The notes: generated from the letters alone by a model not told the origin. A stretch of DNA of 64,000 nt from Microscillaceae bacterium (GCA_003483885.1 DMXI01000517.1:1-64000), one strand, 5' to 3'. Positions 34,575-43,917 are shown, numbered from the stretch's first letter. Numbers and translations are program-made.

Positions 34575-35666
34575 TTATTTAGCAGCAGGTTTGGCTTTTT
34601 CTTGAGCTGCTTTTTGGAAAGCATCGGCTTGTTCCTGGCTACCAAATGTATTATAAACATATTGAAGCACTGTCTGCCCTACTGCTTTCAGGGTTTCTTT
34701 GTCAATAATGTCTATATTGTCTTTGTGGGTATGGTGGTATTTGGCAAAATAGGTAGCAGGATCATTGGGATCAAACTCGATGATGTCGGCCATGGGTACG
34801 CTTTTGATTTTGTTAACATACACGTGATCATCTACGATTTCGGGAGAATTGAGACCTATAAAATAGCCATTGGTACCAATCTTAGCAGCCACTTGCCATA
34901 AGTCGTTAACCACTCCTTTGGCGGTTCTAACCGAGTAACCTTCTTTGTAAAACTTGGCTCCTTTGGCTCCTACCATATCCAGTAATATGCCGTACCAATA
35001 GTTGGTATCGTTGTTTTTAGCCCAATATTGTGATCCCAAACACCAGGTATCTTGCTTGGTTTGTTCTTTTATAAAATTAGGATACCCCTGGTCTTCACTG
35101 TCAAATAATACAATGTCGATGTTGACGGTAGGTTTCACTTTGGCTTGCGAAACGGTGCGAGCCAATTCCATCAATACCGCTACTCCACTGGCTCCGTCGT
35201 TGGCACCATCTATAGGTTTTTTAGTATCTGTCGAGTCTTTATCGGCTACAAAACGGGCGTCCCAGTGAGCAGCTAGCAATATGGTACGGGTGGCATTAGG
35301 GGCTTTATAACTCGCAATGATATTACGAGAATCAAGCTCAACATCATCATACCTCTTTGCTTTGAAGCTCTGAGCTTCTACCTTCCAGCCATACGCTTTG
35401 AATTGTTCCAGAAAATAATCGCCACACTTCACATGCGCCTCGCTATTGGGTACTCGAGGCCCAAAATCTACTTGTTTCTTTACAAAAGCGTAGGCCGAGT
35501 CTCCATTTACTTTTGGGGTGTTGTTGTTCCAGTAGGCTACTGGTGGTGGTGGCGTACCATTCTTACCGCCTCCCCCAGAAGGGCCACAACTATATGTTAT
35601 ACCTCCTATTGCTAAACAAAAAATTAGTAATAAGCTGTAAAACTTATATGAATTACGTTTTTTCAT
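34575..35666 (-). CDS. M28-family zinc peptidase/glutaminyl cyclase-like lipoprotein
   Basis: 363 aa from Met at 35666 (MKKRNSYKFYSL). This start fits the promoter at 35705-35734, whose transcript would begin near 35698, leaving the more upstream ATG codons without a leader. Signal and lipobox GGITYSC put the protein in the periplasm or outer membrane. M28 core: LLAAHWDARFVADKD (His/Asp ligands), DGANDGASGVAVLMELAR, IDIVLFDSEDQGYP (Glu/Asp), WCLGSQYWAKN, and YHHTHKDNIDIIDKET (final His ligand). This set resembles secreted glutaminyl-peptide cyclotransferase-like M28 members. Genes downstream: M23 lipoprotein. Confidence 0.9.
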   Translation of the reverse strand: MKKRNSYKFYSLLLIFCLAIGGITYSCGPSGGGGKNGTPPPPVAYWNNNTPKVNGDSAYAFVKKQVDFGPRVPNSEAHVKCGDYFLEQFKAYGWKVEAQSFKAKRYDDVELDSRNIIASYKAPNATRTILLAAHWDARFVADKDSTDTKKPIDGANDGASGVAVLMELARTVSQAKVKPTVNIDIVLFDSEDQGYPNFIKEQTKQDTWCLGSQYWAKNNDTNYWYGILLDMVGAKGAKFYKEGYSVRTAKGVVNDLWQVAAKIGTNGYFIGLNSPEIVDDHVYVNKIKSVPMADIIEFDPNDPATYFAKYHHTHKDNIDIIDKETLKAVGQTVLQYVYNTFGSQEQADAFQKAAQEKAKPAAK

Positions 35667-35704
35667 AGTATGCTTCATTTTTCCAATAAACAGCAATTGC
35701 CCCG

Positions 35705-35734
35705 CAAATATACCAAGATTACTTAGGTATCCAA
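35705..35734 (-). promoter_or_regulatory. Bacteroidota-type promoter of the M28/M23 operon
   Basis: Minus strand: TTG (35732-35734), 19-base spacer, TATATTTG (35705-35712), an exact match to the TAnnTTTG -7 box with a proper -33 spacing. It supports the internal start at 35666. Confidence 0.6.
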
Positions 35735-35812
35735 GGGTATGATTAATAATGAGTTTTGGGAAAAGTAACCCCGTTTACTTTACTTAGAAACCTCGGCTTG
35801 ACGGGGACATAT

Positions 35813-36784
35813 TTATCTATTGAGAAGTTGTTGGGCTTGTAGCTGTTTGATAAGGGTTGGCAACTTATTTTTCAAGTAATTATTCATAGTCATTTTAACA
35901 GTACTTTGTTCGATTAGAACTATGATATCATCCTCTATTGTAATTTGAGAATCGTGTGCTTGGTATTCTACTTTCACTTGCTCCAAGAGTGCTTGTAATT
36001 TGTCAAGTGCTGTTAATACTGGTTTTACCTTGGGCATATCCTCATAAAAGTATAGTAATATCAGGTAAGCCCCCAACATTTGTTTTTGCTCTCCCAAACG
36101 CTCCCACAAAATTTTATTATCTGAGGTATGAGAATTTGAAGCCAGGAAATGTAGGGATTCAGTAAAACTGCCTAATGACATAAAAATGGCTGATGTAGAA
36201 AACTCAGCATCGCCAAAGTCAAAGAAACTCTGTAAGATGTTGTGATAAGCTTGGGTAATTTTCACCAGAAAACCATCACTACTATGAGGGTTGGTTGATA
36301 GAAAATTTAAGGCCGAGTAATTGAAGTCTTGGGTGAGTCCAAGCTTCATGGTTAGTTGTTGGATCACTTTGAGGTATGTCTGGGCTACTTTTGGCTTTTG
36401 GTACACCCAGGCTTGCGTTAACCCTGTAAAATAAGCCCCCAATAGCCAAGCCTGCTCATATCTTTTTTTAGCTTGAACGCTGAGGTCTGCCACCGCAATA
36501 TTGAGGAGATTTGGCTGGTAATTGACTTGTTGCTCTTTCGCAAACAGAGCCAACTCTATTGGCCCAGGGATAGACATTAGAATATCGATAAATACCTTTC
36601 GTGAACGGCACCCTTCTTTACTCATATCTTGAAGAGAGCACATCATTTGACTCATCGGTTCGCTTTGAGTAATGGTATCAGAGATAGCATTTGAGTTTTT
36701 TTGCTGTTGATTTATCTCACAACTAGTCAAAAAACTAATAGTGAATAATAAGATTAACCTGATAGTTATACGCTTGAGCATCAT
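35813..36784 (-). CDS. Secreted lipoprotein, tandem paralog C of an uncharacterised family
   Basis: 323 aa with lipobox LTSC in FTISFLTSC, so it is probably lipid-anchored. The core resembles the next two genes: a SIPGPIELALFAKEQQ-type segment, an NLLN...AKKRYEQAWLLGAYFTGL helix, VYQKPKVAQTYLKVIQQL and a later IFMSLGSFTESLHFLASN block, LYFYEDMPKV. In many Bacteroidota a family with IPSP-x-E openings and predicted helical cores has no assigned role. It starts 79 bases after the previous paralog. Confidence 0.68.
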   Translation of the reverse strand: MMLKRITIRLILLFTISFLTSCEINQQQKNSNAISDTITQSEPMSQMMCSLQDMSKEGCRSRKVFIDILMSIPGPIELALFAKEQQVNYQPNLLNIAVADLSVQAKKRYEQAWLLGAYFTGLTQAWVYQKPKVAQTYLKVIQQLTMKLGLTQDFNYSALNFLSTNPHSSDGFLVKITQAYHNILQSFFDFGDAEFSTSAIFMSLGSFTESLHFLASNSHTSDNKILWERLGEQKQMLGAYLILLYFYEDMPKVKPVLTALDKLQALLEQVKVEYQAHDSQITIEDDIIVLIEQSTVKMTMNNYLKNKLPTLIKQLQAQQLLNR

Positions 36785-36863
36785 TAGGTTTATTCGTTTT
36801 TTGGCATCAGTTGCATTCGCACGTGATTGATTTTGGTAACCAACTTCACTTTCAAAGTGTCTT

Positions 36864-37661
36864 CTAACTGTATACGAGTTTTGTCTTGTCTTGCGTCAAG
36901 ATAATATTATCCTTATAACTAAGATCAGGATCTTGGTATTCAAAGTCCATTTTTACTTGATCAAACAATGCTTGCAGATCATTCAATACAGCTATCACTT
37001 TTTTGACAAGAGGAGTTTCTTCATAAAAAGTCAATAGTAGCAGGTGCTGCTCTAACATCACTTTTTGACCTCCAAGTCGATCCCAGAACGTTTTTTTGTG
37101 GATATTAGGTTTAGAAGAAGCCAATATATACAACGACTCAATGAAGCCTCCAGTAGCCATCATAATAGCCGCATCGGCATAACCCAGAGTTTGCCAATGA
37201 TTCCTTAAGCCTTCATAGTTTTGGTTGATTCTCGACAAAAAATCATTCAGTTTTTTATCATTTTTAAGCAATACTTTTAACTCATCTGCTGGAAAATATT
37301 GAGCCGCGCTTAATTTATTGATCAAACGTTGCATTGCTTTGAGGTGAGCTTTGGCTACCTTTTCTTTTTTGTAAATACAAGCTTGATGCAATCTGGCAAA
37401 ATAAACCCCTGATAGCCAAGCTTGATGTAAATAACCCTGGGCTTTGGTCGGTAGTTTTGTTTTTTGATATTCCCTGTATTGTTGTTGAGCAAATACGCTT
37501 ATTTCCAGCGGATTAGGAATAGACGAAATGATATCAGATAATACCTCTCTCGCCAAGCTAGGGTGTTTTGATTTTCTATGTTTTTTGATGGGAAATTGGG
37601 CATGGCTAGCGACACTCACGCCTAAAAACACAACCATTATTAAAAGTTTGCTTCTAATCAT
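36864..37661 (-). CDS. Secreted protein, tandem paralog B
   Basis: 265 aa with a signal peptide (about 1-21, ending SHAQ). The central segment SSIPNPLEISVFAQQQY, QAWLSGVYFARLHQACIYKK, KAHLKAMQRLI and MATGGFIESLYILASS mirrors paralogs A and C. The ATG at 37661 overlaps the stop of paralog A by 4 bases (ATGA), so translation is coupled. All-helical and predicted periplasmic. Role unknown. Confidence 0.68.
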   Translation of the reverse strand: MIRSKLLIMVVFLGVSVASHAQFPIKKHRKSKHPSLAREVLSDIISSIPNPLEISVFAQQQYREYQKTKLPTKAQGYLHQAWLSGVYFARLHQACIYKKEKVAKAHLKAMQRLINKLSAAQYFPADELKVLLKNDKKLNDFLSRINQNYEGLRNHWQTLGYADAAIMMATGGFIESLYILASSKPNIHKKTFWDRLGGQKVMLEQHLLLLTFYEETPLVKKVIAVLNDLQALFDQVKMDFEYQDPDLSYKDNIILTQDKTKLVYS

Positions 37662-38524
37662 TTTTCTCGGATGATTTTGGTTCTGATATTAGTAGTGGTT
37701 TTTAGAATGGCTATAATATCTTTTTTAGTCAGGCCAATTTTGTTAGTAGTATTATCATTCATAATCTTCACCCCATTCTTTTCTGTATAAGTAGGGTTTT
37801 GTAAATTGAAACCAACTTGGACTTTATCAAATACCTTTTGTAAAGGCTCAAATGTTTTAATTATTTTTTCTATTGCAGGCTTTTCTTTGTAAAAAGAAAG
37901 TAATAATAAGAATTGCTCCAAAATATTTTTTTGCTCGCCAATACGCTCTTTCAAAAAACCGTGAGGTGATTTGACATACACCCAGGATGCTGCATATAAT
38001 GATTCTAACCAGCCTCCTAACAAAATCAAAGTAGCTAATTGCGATCGCTTGGTATTGAACAATTGGTCATTGATTTTTTCAAGATTAGTATTGGTTTCTA
38101 TTAATAAAGAGTCTTGACTCTGTCCCTGTTTTAAAAAGTAATCTATTCGTTGACGATCAAATACATGACCTACCTTAAGATCAGTAGCCAAATGTTGAAT
38201 GGCATTTAGGTATTTAGAGGCATCCACAGTTTGCTTATACATCATTGTAAAACCTAAGTTAGTACTGTAAATGCCTAGGTTTAGAGCTTGTTGCGTCTCA
38301 GTGGTGTAGTGCTTTGCCCGTTTGGCAGAATTGAATAATTGTGCATTGTAGGGTTCTCCTAAGTCTTTGAGTAGGAAGGTGATTCCCAAAGGAGAAGGTA
38401 TTGAATTGAGGATGTCTTTCTCTACTTCTTTGTTAAGTTGGGCTTGTAGATTAGTATAAGCAAACATTATGATAAGTATATTACTCATACCAACTTTAGC
38501 CAATTGAATTAATTGATTTTTCAT
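37658..38524 (-). CDS. Secreted protein, tandem paralog A
   Basis: 288 aa with signal peptide (about 1-28, ANLQAQ-like end). Contains the family hallmark LNSIPSPLGITFLLKDLGE, then SAKRAKHYTTETQQALNLGI and GFTMMYKQTVDASKYLNAIQ, the version closest to the general Bacteroidota family. First gene of a three-gene operon (A, B overlap by 4 bases, C follows after 79). No catalytic motif is visible. Confidence 0.7.
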   Translation of the reverse strand: MKNQLIQLAKVGMSNILIIMFAYTNLQAQLNKEVEKDILNSIPSPLGITFLLKDLGEPYNAQLFNSAKRAKHYTTETQQALNLGIYSTNLGFTMMYKQTVDASKYLNAIQHLATDLKVGHVFDRQRIDYFLKQGQSQDSLLIETNTNLEKINDQLFNTKRSQLATLILLGGWLESLYAASWVYVKSPHGFLKERIGEQKNILEQFLLLLSFYKEKPAIEKIIKTFEPLQKVFDKVQVGFNLQNPTYTEKNGVKIMNDNTTNKIGLTKKDIIAILKTTTNIRTKIIREK

Positions 38525-38729
38525 GCCTTGGTTAATTGTTCAGATGTTTCTTTTATATACTGCTTGTATGCTATAAAAATGGATTTAAATGGGCGAAAAA
38601 GTCAGATTCTGTATTCAGGTATTAAACCAATCGTACACGAAAGAATTCAAAATCTTTCTCTCATTTAAAATCAGGTTCCTAACAAAAAGCTAATTAGGTC
38701 TCTAAAAATTAAATAACAGGAACTTCGAA

Positions 38730-39479
38730 TTATCCCAAAGTATAGTTTCGTATATAAAAATCCTCCACAGCACCTAACCTGAGGTAAATCTGTTTTCCCA
38801 TTTCCGATGATTGAAAAGTAGCGTATGCCTTTTTCTGATGTGCTCCTCTGTCGATAATTTGCTTCATCACCTGCTCAGCATAACCTCTACGACGCATTTC
38901 AGGAATAATGCCTAATGCGTGAAAACCAACAATATCCTGGGTGTAATTGAAGGCAATAGTTCCTATTGCGGTGTTATCTGCATTGTACACAATAAAAAAC
39001 AAGGGAGTATGCTTTTCCTTTTTGAACTTATAGCAAGCTTCTAAATAATGAGGAGGAATCAAAAAACCGTAACAAGTTTGAAACAATTGACTCCATAGGT
39101 TTGCTTCGGTAGAATTAGAGACTTGTCGTAATTCTAATGTTGGTTCTAGTTCAAGGAAAGTTTCTAACTTTAATGACATTCCAGGCTGATCAAACAAGGT
39201 AGTGAAACCTAGTTCTTCAAATAAAGGGGATGATTCATTGCCCAACTGTACCGGATAAGATATCATCATGGGTTGTCCTTTACTTTGTATCAGTTCTTTT
39301 ATTTCAGTAAGTAATGGCAAACTTATGGGCTCTTTCAACCATAAACGATTGAGCCAAGGGGTACTTACAGAAAAACAATAGCTATAAGCTGTTTTTGAGA
39401 AGTATGCCTCATGGTGTTTACTCATTTCCGCCCAAAGTGCAATCAGGTTATCAAAGTTTTTTTGAATAAGATTGTCCAT
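38730..39479 (-). CDS. GNAT-family N-acetyltransferase
   Basis: 249 aa. The C-terminal GNAT domain shows GTIAFNYTQDIVGFHALGII, then PEMRRRGYAEQVMKQIID (acetyl-CoA pyrophosphate loop, R-R-x-G-x-A) and YATFQSSEMGKQIYLRLGAV. The N-terminal 120 residues are a divergent second GNAT-like half. Acetyl acceptor cannot be told. It is transcribed alone, divergent from the sigma remnant. Confidence 0.82.
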   Translation of the reverse strand: MDNLIQKNFDNLIALWAEMSKHHEAYFSKTAYSYCFSVSTPWLNRLWLKEPISLPLLTEIKELIQSKGQPMMISYPVQLGNESSPLFEELGFTTLFDQPGMSLKLETFLELEPTLELRQVSNSTEANLWSQLFQTCYGFLIPPHYLEACYKFKKEKHTPLFFIVYNADNTAIGTIAFNYTQDIVGFHALGIIPEMRRRGYAEQVMKQIIDRGAHQKKAYATFQSSEMGKQIYLRLGAVEDFYIRNYTLG

Positions 39480-39683
39480 ATTTATAGTAGTTGTTTTGTA
39501 TTAATCAACTATGCTACGACACATTCCATAGATTAGTTACAACATTGAATAGCTAACTTAGCTACTTAAATCCACTCCAATATTTCCATTACTATCCAAA
39601 ATATCTCCTCTCTCCTACTCCTTTTCCTAGTTTGACCTGTCTCCTAAGTACTATTGCCAAGGTTTAATTCTAATAAAGCATAT

Positions 39684-40175
39684 ATGCCGCTAAGTAAGCA
39701 AAAAGGTAAAGATTTGTCGGATAAGGAATATTGGAAGAAGTGCTGCCAAGGGGACGAGCAAGCTCTCTTTAGCATTCACGAGCGTTATCGTATCCAATTG
39801 TTTGGGATTGCCTATGCCATGACCAAAAAGCGAGAAATAGCGCAGCAAGTGTTACAGGAAGTATTTGCGCATTTGCACCAAAAAAGCCAGGAAAAATCTC
39901 CGATTAAAAATATCAAAAACTTTTTGACTGACCTGACCAAAACATTGAGTAATCAAGCTATATAAAACACTATTGAGAACTTTTATTGACTAAAACACAG
40001 GTAAACACCTGACTATCAATTAGAAAACTATTGTATTTACACCAATACCTTCTCTCAGGAAAAGGCCCAAAAAGAGCAAAACCAGAAAAGAGTGAGACAA
40101 ATGACTGAATTAAAACTGATTAATTTTTTACACACAATTTATTTAAGAAGACTTTCAAAATCTGTGAAACAATGA
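39684..40175 (+). pseudogene. Eroded ECF-type sigma factor
   Basis: The first open part (39684-39965, 93 codons, MPLSKQKG start) is a sigma-70 region 2: EYWKKCCQGDEQALFSIHERYRIQLFGIAYAMTKKREIAQ (quoted in pieces), QEVFAHLHQ and IKNIKNFLTDLTKTL. In the same frame, stops occur at 39963, 39987 and 40002, and then 56 codons stay open to a TGA at 40173-40175 that overlaps the ATG of the next gene. That segment (FSQEKAQKEQNQKRVRQM ... INFLHTIYLRRLSKS) resembles the linker and start of region 4 of such factors (compare x-IYLRYF). The helix-turn-helix of region 4.2 is missing. A decayed sigma gene, or a real truncated region-2 protein, are the alternatives. Confidence 0.6.
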
Positions 40176-41749
40176 AAGATATTGACGGTAATGAACATAT
40201 GGACTACTTTGAACCGGATTATTTCAGCCAGGAAATGATTCTGGACTATGTAGATGGGCGGTTGTCGGAGGTAGATGCGGCTTTGTTTGAGCAGCATATG
40301 CAACAAGACGAGGCTTTACTTTTGGCAGTAGAAGGCATTCGGGAATTTTATACAGAAGAACAAACCGACCGCCATCACTTAGAAACCCTCATGAGCCATA
40401 GCGAACATGCACTAAAGGAGGCAATGGTACAGACGGCCATCAAGCCCAAAGTAATGGCTCTGACCCGCCGAAAACGATGGTTTGGCATTGCCGCAGCAGC
40501 TTGTGTAGCTATTTTGATGGTATTTACCTTACCACAACTGTTCAAAGCAGCTAGCACACCTCAAGGCAATATTAGCCTACACGACAAAAAAGATTCTTTT
40601 GACAAAAAGGGAGGAAGCTCTTCCACTTCTTCCTCAGAAGGAGTGTCACCCGATATTGCGACCCTTATGGAAAAAGGCCGCGAAAGTACCTCTAAAAGTG
40701 GCAAGTCTGATCAATTGGAGACAGATTTAGATGATAAAGCACGTCAAAAAAGACCTCAGTCTAAATCACTTGTTAGCCAGGACTTAAACGATGAAGAGAA
40801 AAACGTGATCAACCAAGACAAAATAATTGATGGACTAGAGCAAGCTCATAAAAAATTCAAGAAACACGCTCGCAACGAATCGTTTTTTGGCAAAACAACC
40901 GATTCGTCTGCCAAGTATTTCAAAAGAGGTAATGCTCAGAACAAACAATCATTGGAAAATACTACCGCTGGCATCACTGCCAATGCAGGAGCAGGTAATA
41001 TTCAAGGCAAATTACACCTTTGGGTTTTTACTAACCAATCCAGTGCTGAATACGCGCAGTTGACCCAAGTAGGCAAAGAAATTCAAGCTACTACTGGGCT
41101 ACAACTTAATGCCCAAAAACTGAATGTACAACAATACAATGCGATGCAATTGCAACAAATGATACAAACCCAAAAAGTAGCCAGCAATGATGTAGTTTGG
41201 GTGCATTATCTGGGCAAAGAAAACTCACAAAATTATCAGGCCAGAACAAGTAGTGGAGGCAGAGGGTATGCTCAATCGCCAGCATCACGGTCTTCTATTG
41301 TCAAAAATGTAAATACAGTATTGGGAAATAGTAAGGCTTCTCTCAAGATATTGACGGTAGATCAAGGTACTCCTGTATTGAATATCAATCATTTGTTAAA
41401 AGATAAACCCTTAGTAAAAGCTGATGATAATAGGCAAAACAAAAAGTATGAGATAAAAAACACAACTGAACCTAATGCACCTCCTACCACCGTTAATCGG
41501 GCAGCTTACCAAAAATTATTTTTGGGTACCAAAGGAATGATTACCAATGTGCCTGTAAAAAGTAATACGCCCAAGGATAATTTTCAAGGTGTATATACCA
41601 ATCAGTTACTCTTGAATTTGCAAAAAAGTCAAAGTGAGAAAGCAAAAAAAGTGAATTGGAACTCTGTACTTAGGAAAGCCGAAAAAGATACAAAAAAGGA
41701 AAATCGTAAAGTAAAACGTAACCTGAGAAAAAGAAAGTATAGAAGATAG
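40172..41749 (+). CDS. Anti-sigma-like membrane protein with long C-terminal domain
   Basis: 525 aa. N-terminal anti-sigma-like module (about 15-70: ILDYVDGRLSEVDAALFEQH and MQQDEALLLAVEGIREF, without the zinc-finger Cys/His), an Arg-rich stretch and one membrane helix (about 102-122, WFGIAAAACVAILMVFTL). Beyond it lies a low-complexity Ser/Lys/Asp-rich region, and a C-terminal domain (about 285-440) that I do not recognise (KLHLWVFTNQSSAEYAQLTQ, VWVHYLGKENS, LGNSKASLKILTVDQGTPV) and a very basic tail. By context it partners with the sigma gene that it overlaps by 4 bases. Confidence 0.65.
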   Translation: MKDIDGNEHMDYFEPDYFSQEMILDYVDGRLSEVDAALFEQHMQQDEALLLAVEGIREFYTEEQTDRHHLETLMSHSEHALKEAMVQTAIKPKVMALTRRKRWFGIAAAACVAILMVFTLPQLFKAASTPQGNISLHDKKDSFDKKGGSSSTSSSEGVSPDIATLMEKGRESTSKSGKSDQLETDLDDKARQKRPQSKSLVSQDLNDEEKNVINQDKIIDGLEQAHKKFKKHARNESFFGKTTDSSAKYFKRGNAQNKQSLENTTAGITANAGAGNIQGKLHLWVFTNQSSAEYAQLTQVGKEIQATTGLQLNAQKLNVQQYNAMQLQQMIQTQKVASNDVVWVHYLGKENSQNYQARTSSGGRGYAQSPASRSSIVKNVNTVLGNSKASLKILTVDQGTPVLNINHLLKDKPLVKADDNRQNKKYEIKNTTEPNAPPTTVNRAAYQKLFLGTKGMITNVPVKSNTPKDNFQGVYTNQLLLNLQKSQSEKAKKVNWNSVLRKAEKDTKKENRKVKRNLRKRKYRR

Positions 41750-41757
41750 ATCAAGAT

Positions 41758-41880
41758 CATACTACCAGACATTTTTCGGTTGTGGAGACACAAATCGAGG
41801 CGGTGAAGCTAAATTATTTTTGAAGATGGGTTATACAGGTTCAACCGATAAACAGTATTGCTCTGTTAAGCCTGTACAAT
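41758..41880. mobile_element. MITE-like element, family 1, truncated copy B
   Basis: Left end CATACTACCAGACATTTTT follows the stop codon at 41749 after 8 bases; homology to copy C continues through GAGACACAAATCGAGGCG and AATTATTTTTGA. No right terminal repeat is found before the convergent gene, so the right half is lost. The right boundary given is approximate. Confidence 0.65.
41834..41876. terminator. Hairpin between convergent genes
   Basis: Interrupted stem TACAGG ... AACAG / CTGTT ... CCTGTA between the anti-sigma-like gene end and the EEP gene end. No strong T run; may terminate both. Confidence 0.45.
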
Positions 41881-41888
41881 CCATATTT

Positions 41889-42866
41889 CTATTTGGCTTC
41901 CTTGATTTCTTCTTGTCGCCAACCAAACTCCCCTACCAACCCTACATGATCCGACCCAGTATACTGAAAAACCGTATTACCATAGCAAACTAATTGGGAA
42001 GAATAAAATATATAATCTATCGGAATACCCGCCCAAAGTGCCCAAGTAGGAAAAGTATTTTGTAAACCACTGCGTGTTGCCTGCATTTGAGTTTGCTGTT
42101 TAAAATCAAGTATCAGGCGTTCCCAAGGTACCGCGTTAAAATCTCCTAAAAGCAATACAGGTAAATCTTGATGTTCAGTAATTTCTTGGGCCAATTTATC
42201 CAATTGCTGGTACCGCCGCTTAATTCTCCCCTGCAAAATGGGCGCACTGGTATGGCTACTAATAAAGTGTATCTCGCCTTGCGGCAAATGAATATTTCCT
42301 GCAATAGTAGGTGGCTCATCTTCTAAAATATACTGCACATTTTCCAAAGGGTATTTGGCGAATACTGCCATTCCTGAAAAAGCATTGTCTACCGGATAAA
42401 TAAAATAATATGGATAGCCCTGTTTTAAGCCAGCTTGTAAGGCTTTAGCCCATCGATGATTTACCTCTATGAGCGTAACCAAATCTGCTTTTTGAGCCAA
42501 CACCTGATCAATCAAACGTTGGTGTTGGGTATTGCGGTCATGCACATTGAGGTGTAAAGCTTTGAAAGTAGCTACTTCCGAGGTATGCTTTGTCCAGTAT
42601 ACCTTAGGAAACGCCTTAGGATATAAGTAAAATACCAACGCGGCAATACCTACCAAATGGGCCACGATATATCGTTGCATTTGAAATAACGGGAATAAAG
42701 CTACTGCTAAGAGCCACATCACTCCTATCTGTAAAGCAATGGCTTGCAACGAGATAAACACAAAAAAATCGGGCGGATGGCAAAGCACCAACCACAACAA
42801 TATGGGTAACAGATAACCTACCACTGCTTTATTCAGAAGCCCTCGCCAAAACTCACTCCATTTCAT
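41889..42866 (-). CDS. Endonuclease/exonuclease/phosphatase-family membrane protein
   Basis: 325 aa: three N-terminal membrane segments (about 14-90) followed by an EEP domain with FKALHLNVHDRN, ADLVTLIEVNHRW, SSHTSAP, GDFNAVPWER, DYIFYSS and the catalytic SDHVGL. The motif set (Asn, Glu, His/Asp-x-Asn, Ser-Asp-His) is complete, so a Mg-dependent phosphodiesterase is probable, working on the outside of the membrane. Substrate unknown; monocistronic. Confidence 0.87.
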   Translation of the reverse strand: MKWSEFWRGLLNKAVVGYLLPILLWLVLCHPPDFFVFISLQAIALQIGVMWLLAVALFPLFQMQRYIVAHLVGIAALVFYLYPKAFPKVYWTKHTSEVATFKALHLNVHDRNTQHQRLIDQVLAQKADLVTLIEVNHRWAKALQAGLKQGYPYYFIYPVDNAFSGMAVFAKYPLENVQYILEDEPPTIAGNIHLPQGEIHFISSHTSAPILQGRIKRRYQQLDKLAQEITEHQDLPVLLLGDFNAVPWERLILDFKQQTQMQATRSGLQNTFPTWALWAGIPIDYIFYSSQLVCYGNTVFQYTGSDHVGLVGEFGWRQEEIKEAK

Positions 42867-42954
42867 AAAATTTTAGATGTTTAGTTAACGTTTCCCGACC
42901 AAACTTTATAAATTGATCAAAACCTTTATTCAAAACCTGAAACTCTCAACAATT

Positions 42955-43917
42955 ATGTATCAAAACAAAAACTACTTCAAAAGATTTGCCCAATGGGTAC
43001 TTGTGCTATGCTTTGCGACCTTTTTCTTAACAAGTTGTGGTGGTGGCAACAAAGAAAATAACACCGATGACACCAATGCGGACACAGTAGCTAATACCGA
43101 AAATGCGGATACCAATACTGAAGCAGACGCAAATTTAGGAAAAGTCGCCAATTTGGATTTTCCTCGAGCTAAAACTACCAGTGTACAGGCAGGTGATTTT
43201 GTAATGGCTCCTACCCCATCTGGACTCGAGAGGCAAATGAATGAGCCTAAGAATAAATTTTCTTTGGGTTATGGAGCAATGGAGGTGATCACTCCTGGAG
43301 AGTATGTAACGGAAGTAAAATTTGGCAGCAAAACGGGTAAGGTGCCTAACGCGCTCATGATTCCTTTGACCAAAGAAATGCCCAAAAAAGGAGATATGTT
43401 TTTTGATGGAAATCTGATCGGACGTTACCTTTTGGTAGATGATAGTGACCCTAAAAACTTGAGAAAATTAAGTACTGGAGTAGTCACCAATGGTAGCAAA
43501 GCAGACAATAAACAAATCGTAGAAGCCAAAGATTATAAAGTATTTGCCAAAGCCGTATTGATCGTAAAGGATGGCTTGCAACCTGGCTCTACTGCTGCTT
43601 GTAAAGATGGCGATAAATATATAAGAGGGACGGTGGTAAACATTATGGACGACAAAGTATTGGTCAAGGCATTTGCTGGTACTATGAAGGTGTTTCCAAA
43701 GGCTGACTGTATGCCTGCTCCCTTGAACCTGGAATTGAAAGCAGGTGATAAAATACTGGTACCTAAAATTGGGGCTTACAAAATAGGCGAGGTCACCAAA
43801 GTAGACCCCAAACTACGCAGGGTATACGCCAATGTAAAATGGGGTGGAAAGTCAGCAGAAGAGGTGTATTTTATGGGTACCATCTTTAAAGAAGGTGCTT
43901 TTGAAGTGAAAAAATAG
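42955..43917 (+). CDS. Lipoprotein with C-terminal Tudor/SH3-like repeats
   Basis: About 320 aa from the ATG at 42955, chosen because its leader (FAQWVLVLCFATFFLTSC) is a clean lipobox; the longer frame starts with non-signal sequence. After an Asn/Asp/Thr-rich linker come two similar beta segments: GEYVTEVKFGSKTGKVP ... GNLIGRYLLVDDSD and AGDKILVPKIGAYKIGEVTKV ... RRVYANVKWGGKS, reminiscent of small barrel (Tudor/KOW-like) folds. Function unknown. Confidence 0.68.
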   Translation: MYQNKNYFKRFAQWVLVLCFATFFLTSCGGGNKENNTDDTNADTVANTENADTNTEADANLGKVANLDFPRAKTTSVQAGDFVMAPTPSGLERQMNEPKNKFSLGYGAMEVITPGEYVTEVKFGSKTGKVPNALMIPLTKEMPKKGDMFFDGNLIGRYLLVDDSDPKNLRKLSTGVVTNGSKADNKQIVEAKDYKVFAKAVLIVKDGLQPGSTAACKDGDKYIRGTVVNIMDDKVLVKAFAGTMKVFPKADCMPAPLNLELKAGDKILVPKIGAYKIGEVTKVDPKLRRVYANVKWGGKSAEEVYFMGTIFKEGAFEVKK

